Both the position numbers and the translations under genes were made by a program. The notes under the pieces are model-generated. The model was not told the origin of the DNA and searched no databases. It was given only the letters and a program-made list of their open reading frames with translations. Positions 23,016-31,466 of a stretch of 64,000 bases of DNA are shown piece after piece (the stretch's first letter is position 1; the number at the start of each line of letters is the position of its first letter). This DNA comes from Rehmannia glutinosa (Eukaryota; Streptophyta; Magnoliopsida; Lamiales; Orobanchaceae). The stretch lies in NCBI GenBank assembly GCA_016081115.2, contig JABTTQ020002531.1:744001-808000 (forward strand), written 5' to 3'.

Positions 23016-23022
23016 TATAAAT
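23016..23022 (+). promoter_or_regulatory. TATA box of hAT transposase gene
   Basis: TATAAAT, about 190 bp upstream of the presumed transposase ATG (23213), followed by a CT-rich leader (AACTCTCTAAATTC, AACTCTCTATATC). Confidence 0.45.
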
Positions 23023-23212
23023 GCCCATATATTCACACATTTTTTCCTCACACCAACTCTCTAAATTCTAATCTCTCAACTCTCTATATCTACATCAACT
23101 CTCTATATCTACAAATCTCCAATCTCAAGTTTCAATTTAATTTTTAGTTGTTTTATTTTTTTATTTCATTTTCATATTTTTGTTTCATTTATATTCTTAT
23201 CTATATAAAAAA

Positions 23213-25217
23213 ATGTCAAACAGTAGATGTTTTTCCCGTCAATCCAACAAGGAAAAAAGGTAAGATGCCCGAGCAATGGCCACCATGGTTTGAAGAAGCT
23301 TTTTATTTGAGCGAAGATGAAATCGAGGCATGTTTTGGTAAAAGCACAACCGGAACCAGAACGACGATCAACATAAGAAAGTGAAGCGTAACTGGAACCG
23401 CAAAATCAAACTCAAACTCAAAGTCGCCGACCTACTACACAACTTAGATTCAATATTTTTGTGGTGCACGTTAAAAAAGTTTCGGATCCTACAACTGAAG
23501 GTTTCAAAATCACTTGCAACTATTGCAGTAATATCCACAAATTTAGAGGAGGAGGCGGTTATGGGACGTTCACGAACCACTTAAACAAAAAATATCCAGA
23601 TAAAGTTGGCAACAATCATGCTCAAACACAACTACGAGGATTCACGGATCTTAATCAGGTATGGAGTATTCTTCTGCTTTATTTAAATACTGTGAAATGA
23701 ATAACATGAGAAAGTAAGCTAAATTTGTTAGTGGTAAGTCACTTCGTTTTAACTTTGCCGATAATACACTTTATGAAATTTTTACTAGACTTAGTTTTAA
23801 TCCCACAAGTAAAAGGATTTCACGTTCTACACTTACTCGTTATATTAGAAAAATGGTTGGTGAATTTAAATTAAAAGTTATTAATTATTTGCTAGTTTAC
23901 CAAATAAAGTTTCAATTTGTTCGGATGTATGGAGTGATCATTGGCAACAAAATCTTTATATGGGAATTACATGTCACTGGGTTGATGACAGATGGACTTT
24001 GCAAAATCGATTAATTGCATATAGATGGTTTAATGTTGAACATAACACTACTAATATTTCTCATAAAGTTCATACTATTTTACAAAAATATGGTTTAGTA
24101 CAAAAAAAAAATCAATATCCTTTTATAATGCTAGTGCTAATACGGCTACTTTAGAGTTACTTATTAATATTTGTGAACCTTCTATTGGTGGTAAATGTTT
24201 TCATATTCGATGTATATGTCATATTATAAATTTATGTGTTCAAGATGGTTTAGCTACTTTGAAAGAAGAAATTGCACCTATTAAAAGTGGTATGTTATTT
24301 AAACAAACATTCATCTCTAATGAAAAAATGGGCTAGATATTGAAAAAATATTGGAGTGCATCCGAAAAAATTCTCATTCGATGTGTCAACTCGTTGGAAT
24401 TATACTTGTAAATTGTTAAATGATAGTTACCAATATAAAGATACTTTATGTTCATTTTTTGCCGAACAACAATATGACATAATTTTATTTTCGAATCAAT
24501 TGGACCCATACTCTAATTTATGTCCACTTTTAAAGTTTTTTAAAGATACCACTGGAGAATTATCCGGTGTTTATTATCCTACATCAATCTTAGTTATAGA
24601 TTGTTGTGTTAAAGTTGCACTACTTTTTAGATCTCTAATTGCTTGTGAACGTTTAGACCAACTATTGCTCAAATGACATTAAAATGGTTAAAATATTTCA
24701 CTTATATTCCTAATGTATTTTTAGTTGCAAAAGTATTAGATCCTAGGGTAAGAAAGAATAGATGGTTTAGAAAAATTGTTAGGATTTTATTATAATGCTT
24801 TATTTCCTATTAGAGAGTATGACACTCCCAAACCAACCGTAATAGTTGCTAATGCTAAACAATATTTATATTTTTAGAGAATATTGAATAAAATATAGCG
24901 ATAGTGTTAGAAACTCTTCTACATCTACTTATTGTGATGATGGTGATAATAGTAGTGATACTAGTACTTTTAATGAGGCGGAAGAATTTGCACCATTGGA
25001 CAAGTTTTATGATGCGAGGATACCAAAACGTTCGAGAAGAGGCACAAACCCTTATCTTGAGCTTGATATGTATTTAACAATATCTCCTTTTGATTATATT
25101 GAATTTGTAGTAGGGAAGATAAAGTTTGATCTGTTAAAGTGATGGTCAAAGAGGTCTTCATCTTTTCCTATAGTGACGTTAAATACGAAGGAGATATTAG
25201 TTGTTCCCGCCTCAACA
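23213..25217 (+). pseudogene. hAT-family transposase (BED zinc finger, RICESLEEPER-like), decayed
   Basis: From the ATG at 23213 a short N terminus hits a stop, then continues one base out of frame as WPPWFEEAFYLSEDEIEACF. A BED zinc finger follows at about 23461-23660 (CNYC ... HL...KYP). The RNase H-like core is in pieces: VWSDHWQQNLYMGITCHW (about 23930-23985), CHIINLCVQDGL (about 24220-24255), FDVSTRWNYTCKLLNDSY (about 24374-24430). The C-terminal dimerisation region shows ELDMYLTI and SSSFPIVTLN ... ILVVPAST, ending at about 25217 where unrelated DNA begins. The usual ASE(S/A)xFS end is missing. There are several stops and frameshifts. Family assignment is firm. Confidence 0.85.
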
Positions 25218-25490
25218 TGAAAGAGGGTTGTGGTAATCCTCAAGGTGTTGTATTAATTTTTGGTAAATTAATAAAACCTTTCTTTTTTTTAAAATCCATC
25301 CCAGGAATCTTTGGGGTGGTAGAGGATTAGGCCCTAGGTGGGTTGAACCTCTTTAAATCAACGAGTGTTGTTTATTTTCCGCATTTACATTCTTGCTATC
25401 TACTCGTTGTTTCGAAAAAGAGGGTAATTTTCGAAAATTGGCATAATCTATTCACCCCCCCTCTAGATTATTGTAGCCACTTGGACTAAC
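25218..25490 (+). mobile_element. Copia-like LTR remnant
   Basis: Begins abruptly inside the hAT C-terminal frame. The right part (GGTTGAACCTCTTTAAATC, then CGCATTTACATTCTTGC, then ATTCACCCCCCCTCTAGATT) matches the R-U5 style of plant copia LTRs, which often end with a TTCACCCCCCCTCTAG block. The partner LTR and internal region were not found. Assignment from memory of this characteristic block. Confidence 0.45.
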
Positions 25491-25841
25491 AGGTCCAGGT
25501 GGAGGGACCACAGGAGGAGGGACCACTGGTGGAGGAGCCACAGGCGGAGTTGGTGGTTGGAGCATCTCCCTCAGCCTCCTCTCCACCATTTGTTCGACAG
25601 CACTAGTAATAAAACCACCCAACTGTTCAAAAAACATTGGGCCCAAATCAACACTTCCGACGGACATAGGTGTTTGCTCATCCACCCCTGTCCTCGGAAG
25701 CCTCTGCCCTCCGCTCTGCATCGGCGATGGTGGTGGCGGAGGTCGAGTGTTTTCTTGCGTGATTCCACCCGGAGTATCTCCCAACGGTGTACGATTCAGA
25801 TCATCTTCCAAATTTCTCCTGATATCTTCCATAACCATCAC
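25452..25841 (-). pseudogene. Gypsy (Tat-like) gag N terminus, fragment
   Basis: An open minus-strand frame of 129 codons with a proline-rich tail (PPVVPPPVVPPPGPVSP) and an amphipathic stretch FITSAVEQMVERRLREML, typical of the N-terminal gag of Tat-type gypsy elements. The downstream rest of gag and all of pol are absent. It lies directly after a primer binding site and LTR at higher coordinates, in the right order for a minus-strand element. Confidence 0.6.
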
Positions 25842-25865
25842 TTGAAGCTCACGTCTTCGCTCAAT

Positions 25866-25885
25866 GTTCCCACAGACGGCGCCAC
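25866..25885 (-). other. Primer binding site of the Tat-like fragment
   Basis: On the minus strand TGGCGCCGTCTGTGGGAAC starts two bases after the LTR end (AACCA at 25887-25891). TGGCGCCGT... is the usual PBS of many plant gypsy elements. Confidence 0.7.
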
Positions 25886-25886
25886 T

Positions 25887-26650
25887 TGGTTACTCCCAAA
25901 ACATGACCTCCTCTCGCCGGTCACCTTCCAAGACTAACTCTTTCGCGAAACCTGCAAAAAAGGGGGCCGGAGGGGGGCTTCGACGTACCCTCTCCGATGC
26001 TTAAGTCAGTGGCTTGGAAAAGAAGCAATAGGCAAGAGAGAAAAAGCAATGTAACAGTAGAAAAAATGAGATTAGGTTAGAATGAACCTGGGCTTGGGCC
26101 TTTTATACCTTAGCTAGGATTAGGGTTTCCGTAAAATCCGGAATTCCGTTACGATTTGGTGTCAGAGTCATCATTAGATTAGGATCGGATCTCCTAAAAA
26201 CCCTAATTTTACGCCCGTAAGACCATAGCTCCGACCTGTTTCAAAACACGTCGGACCATTGCATTGGTACGAAGCCCCTTGGAATCTCCAAGGCATCCTC
26301 AGTGCCCCATACATCTGAGGTAGCCGAGCTGAACTATACCTCGAGGTCCTTTTAGAATGCAACGGATCAACAACAGATCGTCTTACACGTGCGAGACTTG
26401 ACAGATCGGCCCAATGCAACGGGCCTCACACAGGTCGGCCCCCGCGTTAGGCTGTACACAGGTCAACGTGGTAAACTGGATCATACCGAACCAGTCGTGT
26501 TCGGGCCTTAACAGGTCGGCCTAATACAATAGGCTTTATCCTTTCAACCCATTTATGGGCTCTGTAGGTCGGCCCAACACTTAATGCTTAACAGATCAGC
26601 TTAATGCTATGGGCCTTGCCAGGTCGGCCCAGACCATCTTTTGCCCTTAT
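25887..26650 (-). repeat. LTR of Tat-like gypsy fragment
   Basis: The right border is uncertain. The U3 part contains six or more copies of CAGGTCGGCC-type motifs (about 26400-26640). The minus strand carries TATAAAAGG at about 26099-26107, followed downstream by the R-U5 region down to AACCA at 25887. No second LTR or TSD was found, so this is a truncated element end. Confidence 0.6.
26101..26107 (-). promoter_or_regulatory. LTR TATA box
   Basis: TATAAAA on the minus strand inside the Tat-like LTR, about 215 bp before the LTR end. The spacing fits a U3/R boundary. Confidence 0.5.
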
Positions 26651-26995
26651 CAGTATTTTTCTTAAAAGAAAATAATAATAGTATTATTTTGAATTAATGA
26701 ACCTTTATAATAAAGAAGGTAGGCCCATATGGCGAGTATAGTTTGTCTTTGGGCATCTTTCCATTCATGAAGGCGCCCAATGCTCCGGACCTTAAATCTC
26801 AACCAGTTTAAGCAAAAGCCCATCAAGTAAAAAAATTCTCACAAATTTCAACAAGTTAGGGTTACTACTTTGCTTGTGTTCAGCATTCTTCATTTACTTC
26901 ACTAAATAATAGGTCAACTTAGGATCATGGGATTCTTTTCGATCCAACTAAATTGGAATTATTCTCCTGTATCTATATAAATCTAAATGAACAAG
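26651..26995. other. Intergenic, possible end of the Tat-like LTR
   Basis: AT-rich with no ORF or repeat boundary that can be supported; the LTR may extend into it. Confidence 0.3.
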
Positions 26996-26999
26996 CCCG

Positions 27000-27465
27000 A
27001 ACCATCCGAATACACCAAACTGTTCATAAATTATGATGAAAACCACGATTTAAAATATTAAATAGAAACCACACCACTTTATTGGTGCAGTTATGATTTT
27101 AGATTTAAAAAACCGTTAAAACCACACCGCACTGCACCGCGCCTTTGTAATTTAGGGTAAAATAATTATATTGCATTACTTATTGAATGTAAGTGAAATA
27201 AATGAAAGTGCAATGTGCATTTTATTTGAAATACACAACTTGTTTAAAAAAATACTTTTAAATTTTAATAATTTTTAAAAATTATATTAATTTATCAATT
27301 ATATTATATTTTTGTTTACTAAAAACGCGAAATTGTCGCAACCGCTTAAAACCGCACCTTCGGTTTTATGAACGATTTGAAAATATTATTTAACCGAACC
27401 ACATATAACAATTCGCAATTTATTCAAAAAACCGCAAACTCGCACCGCGATCACCCCTAACAAAG
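27000..27465. mobile_element. hAT-type non-autonomous element remnant
   Basis: Rich in ACCGCA/CCGCAC motifs (AACCACACCGCACTGCACCG, CGCAACCGCTTAAAACCGC, CAAACTCGCACCGCGATC). The right end, read on the minus strand, begins TAGGGGTGATCGCGGTGCG, a typical hAT terminus. The left end is not clear, so limits are approximate. No coding sequence. Confidence 0.5.
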
Positions 27466-27769
27466 ACCATATGTGTAAAACTGGTACATTGAATTTGGAA
27501 TTGAACTATAAATATATTTCGAGAAATTAATATTTGGAATATATTTTCGTATACTAGTGTTCATACGTGTGTTTTAATATTTGGTTAATAAATATTATAT
27601 GGAATAAGTTGTTATAAAGCTATAACAAAACGGACGAGTACACGGATTATCAAATTATAAGAATATAAGCAAAAATTTAACAAAATCATCAGCCAGAATT
27701 TCACCTTCACTTGGGGAGAATTTGCAATCACTAAAAAAAAGTGATTGTTAGTTTTTGGTTGGAAAAAAG

Positions 27770-28060
27770 AAAAAGGTAGTCCTTAGTGTTTACAGATACC
27801 ATCTTCTGCTTCTAATTTTGCGTAATTTAATTAAAAGTTAAAAGTAATGGTAGATGTGCTTTAGATTCCTGGTTTTGCTTTTGGTATTGACTTTTATAAA
27901 TAAATAATCATTTTTACAACTTATTCACCAAACACTATTAATTTTTAACTATCAACGTTTGGTTACATTTTCAAAACACTACCAATATCTGTTTTTCAAT
28001 AATTTTTAGCTTTGCTACAATAAATCAATTCTTCTAAAACCAAATTTTTTTGAAACCAAA
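27770..28060 (+). repeat. MITE family M1, copy 1
   Basis: Shares an ordered set of motifs with copies in Di19 intron 2 (32465-32790, inverted) and RPL19 intron 4 (54040-54356): TAATTTAAT(T/C)AAAA, GTGCTTTAGATT, GATT/GGTTTTG(C/T)TTTTGGT, CTACAATAAATCA. No ORF. Confidence 0.65.
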
Positions 28061-28722
28061 TTTTTGTATGATATGCAATAAAAGCAATTCTTTTAAGCCA
28101 CCAAATATGAATTTTTCACTCTTAATTTAATGTGATTCCAGTAATAATGTGCACTTTGCTTTCTAACCCTTTTCATTTTAATTATTAAAAGAAGTCGTCC
28201 CACCATAAACCTTTTCCATGTTTTGTTTTCTTTCCATTTTTCTGTGTGTATAATTAGGCCCACATTCTGTGAATTAATATTCTATATTTACATGGTCACC
28301 ATCCTTGACAATAATCAATAGCTGGTCCGACGTGTTTGCTAGTGCTATTGTCTTTGTTAGGTGTCCAATTCCATGTTCAACTTTTTATTATTACTACTTT
28401 CAATCAACTTTTTAGGTATGCTACATATACTTTAAGCGTAATATAAAACATAAGTTGCTTGCTTTTATTTACCTATTTATTTATACACATATTTTGCTTT
28501 TTATGTATGCATCCAGATCATTGATTTTGTTTATATATGCAACCAATTTGCCTAATTTGCAGCCTTCTTTTGTACTTTTATAGGATATGATGAATATATG
28601 CTTCAATATCATGAATATACCACTGTCGCATGTGTTACAACTTATATATTCTTGAATATACATATTCGTCGTTTCAGACTTCAAAATTATATAATTAATC
28701 ATTGTTTAAAATTTAAATATGC

Positions 28723-28758
<36 letters not shown>

Positions 28759-29105
28759 AAAGTGTTTTGATAGGTTATTTATACATTGTATTTCATAGTT
28801 CAGAGCATTTAAACAACCATATATTCATATCTAGTAGTTTCTAGTAGAAACTTTTCTTGTAATATTTAAAAGTTCTTAATTTATCGAATTGATTTTGAGA
28901 CAACACATGTGAACCTCACATAATTATTAGACAAAATTTACTTAAGTACTTGAAAACGATTTTAAAAGAAAATGACAGATGGATCGATCAAAAATAAAAC
29001 CAAGAAGAATTGCAAAATTCCTGAAACCTGTGGGAACTATTTAAACCTCATCATGCCGCAAACAGTAGAAAAATATACATTTATGATGAGTTAAAAGAAA
29101 AAAAA
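28061..29105. other. Intergenic AT-rich DNA
   Basis: No gene or RNA recognised. The overlapping ORFs at 28481-28702 and 28598-28798 are low-complexity. It contains a TA dinucleotide microsatellite at 28727-28755. Confidence 0.4.
28727..28755. repeat. (TA)n microsatellite
   Basis: Fourteen or so TA units without interruption. Confidence 0.95.
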
Positions 29106-29654
29106 AAAGGGGGGGATAATTACAAAATTATCCCTGAGGATTGGGTCTTTAGAAAAAAAAAAACCCATTAGTTTTTGAAAATTACAAAAAAAAAACGTTG
29201 AGATTTGATTATGTATTACATTTTACATCCTTCATAAGCAAAAACAATTCAAACACCCTCTTACATTTGTAAAAATATTGCAATTATCCCCTTACATTTA
29301 ATAAAGAATCAAACTTCAAAAGTGTCTTGTTTGTTTATGTTTCCAAGAGCCAATTTCCAATTTCCAATTATTCATAGAAATTGAATCATGTTTGTTTCTA
29401 AATTTTCCAATGGAATTCATCATTTTCATTTTCCAATTTTCACATAAAACAACATCTCAAACCTATATTTTCAATTTCCAACCCTATACTATACCCTATA
29501 TCATTCATCAATCACTTTCTCACATTTTCATCCAATTATATATGTGAGATCCTCTATTACCAACTCTATCTACTTATAATATTACTATTTTTTAATTATA
29601 TATATTTAATGGGACCCACCAACCTCTTTCAAATATAATATTATATATACAATT

Positions 29655-29862
29655 AAAAAAGAGTAGGTCTCTGAAAAGACGGATCCCCACTGACCGCTGA
29701 CCCGCGCAAATTGACCCAACGCCCCACCCCGCCCGGCCCACCTGACCACCCCAATGACCACACCTCTTACTTAAAAAAAGAAATCTGCTCCAGCGCAGAA
29801 TTGAACTCGCGACCTTAATAGACTTAAGGTGGTGTTCTACCACTACACCACTAGTACTTATT
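29655..29862 (-). mobile_element. tRNA-derived SINE-like element, copy 1
   Basis: The minus strand shows an A-box-like GGTGTAGTGGTAGAACACC and a B-box-like GGTCGCGAGTTCAATTC, 30 bp apart, as in a tRNA gene. A T-run and a GC-rich body (GGTGGGCCGGGCGGGGTGGG) follow, ending GGGGATCCGTCTTTTC. The tRNA stems are not intact, so it is not a working tRNA gene. The GC-rich body recurs in the inverted copy at 30655. Confidence 0.6.
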
Positions 29863-30002
29863 GTGCAATTTTAGTATAATAATTTATATAAACCCATTCA
29901 TAAATACGCCTGGTAATTAAAAAAAATTAAAAATGCCTATAAATGTAAAGGCTAAGAATCGAACCCAAGTCTATTAAAAAATCTTGATACATTATTTCAA
30001 TA

Positions 30003-30440
30003 AATGGATACTTATAAAAGTGTTACTTTAACTACATCATATTTATTTTTTATTTTTCCTCTTTTTTTGTTCCTAGTTTGTAACTGTATTAAGAAATATG
30101 ATACTTTATCTCAACAAATGAATACTTTTACTTATAAAAGTGTTACTTTAACTATATCAAATTTATTTATTTTTTCTTCTTTCTTTCATTTCTAATTTGT
30201 GACTATATTAAAAAAACATGATACTTTAAATCACGAAGGAAAAATAAATAAGACAGAGCTAAAGTAACACTTTTATGAGTAAAAGTATCCATTTTTTGAG
30301 ATAAAGTATCATGTTTTTATAAATAAATCACGAAGTATGAATTCAGTACAGTGAAAAAAGAAAAATAAATATGACAGAGTTAAAAGTACCACTTTTATGA
30401 GTAAAAGTATCATGTTTTTTTTAATACAGTCGCATATTAG
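30003..30440. repeat. Clustered direct and inverted repeats (GTGTTACTTTAAC unit)
   Basis: Two direct units of about 113 bp (30006-30120, 30121-30233) share ACTTATAAAAGTGTTACTTT and ATGATACTTTA. Two inverted units (about 30236-30332, 30350-30440) share AAAGTAACACTTTTATGAGT and AAAGTATCATGTTTTT. Together they could form a large hairpin. No ORF of note. Confidence 0.75.
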
Positions 30441-30654
30441 AAAATCATTAGATTGAAGTATCACAAATGTATCATATTTAACATCAAAAGTATCACTATT
30501 TCCAGCATAAGTATTAGTTTTTCAATAGTAAAAAATATTAGTTATGAGACTAGAATGAGTACATAAAAAAAAATTATTTTTTGAATAATGTTCACCTTAA
30601 ACCTATCATATTTCTTACTCAAAAGTATCACTATTTTCGGATAAAGTATTACTT

Positions 30655-30825
30655 TAGCCTCCAGAGGCTCGCAGGTTCAATTCCCCACAAGCGCGCGGAT
30701 TTTTTTTTTTAAATATAACGGGTGGGCTGGTGGGCTGGGCGCTGGGTTGGTGGGCTGGGCGGGTCGCATGTAGGATCCGTCTTACGGAATAGGATCCGTA
30801 AGACGGTCCTATACAAGTTTTTGCC
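30655..30825 (+). mobile_element. tRNA-derived SINE-like element, copy 2 (5'-truncated)
   Basis: Begins with a B-box-like GCTCGCAGGTTCAATTCCCC, then a T run, a GC-rich body (GGGTGGGCTGGTGGGCTGGG) and GGATCCGTCTTACGG. It is homologous to copy 1 but inverted, about 0.8 kb away. It ends with a perfect hairpin: arms 30777-30788 and 30795-30806. Confidence 0.6.
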
Positions 30826-31466
30826 ATTAAAAAATTTAACCACTATCAATTTTTCAAATTATTATATACATAAAATATTATTTCAAAACTACTCAACCAA
30901 ACATAATCTCATTTTCATTCTCTCATCCAAACATAATTCCAGTTTTCACACGAAAACCAAAAAATTCTCAAAATTCTATTTCCAACACTAAAAACTGGAA
31001 ATAGTTCATGGAAACATAACCATACAAGGCCTTTGTTTTTTCCCAATTTACAAAAAAGTGGTTTTTTTGTAATTAACTCAAACCTTAGTGTAGCTTTTGT
31101 AATTATTCCCGAAAAAGAAAAATAATAAGGGGCCAGTTTCTTCCTTTAATAATTTTTTTGTAGTATTGCCACATGTCAGATATCCATTTACTAGTTTTTG
31201 TGTGTCAGAAAAGCTTTCCAGTGTCAGACCAATATATATGAGCCTCTCACACCACCACACCACAGTACTATTTGTTATTTAGTGCAAGCATTCTATATTC
31301 TGCACAACAAGACCTTTTTTCTCAGTCTTCCATTAAAATCCCTAACTCAATCTGGATATTTTATTTTGTTGGGTTTTTTGTGTTGAGTGAAATTACTTTC
31401 TTTTTAGTACCGCTGAGAAAAAACAGACAAAAAATAATCCTTTTTTTCAAGAAATTAAGGTGGAAA

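Larger units (their letters stand above)
29110..31110. mobile_element. Composite inverted-repeat element or nested MITE block
   Basis: The outer parts are inverted to each other: left GGATAATTACAAAATTATCC and GTTTGTTTATGTTTCC (about 29110-29350); right, reverse complemented, GGAATAATTACAAAAGC and GTATGGTTATGTTTCCATG (about 31000-31110). Inside are an inverted pair of SINE-like sequences and a smaller inverted repeat cluster. No coding sequence. Reading it as one element with later insertions is inference; limits are approximate. Confidence 0.45.

Noticed and set aside
25557..25937. 126-codon + strand ORF
   Set aside because: Complementary to the gag N-terminal frame and LTR end; composition explains it.
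29787..29862. Functional tRNA gene on the minus strand
   Set aside because: A and B boxes are present but the acceptor and anticodon stems do not pair, and a SINE-type body follows.
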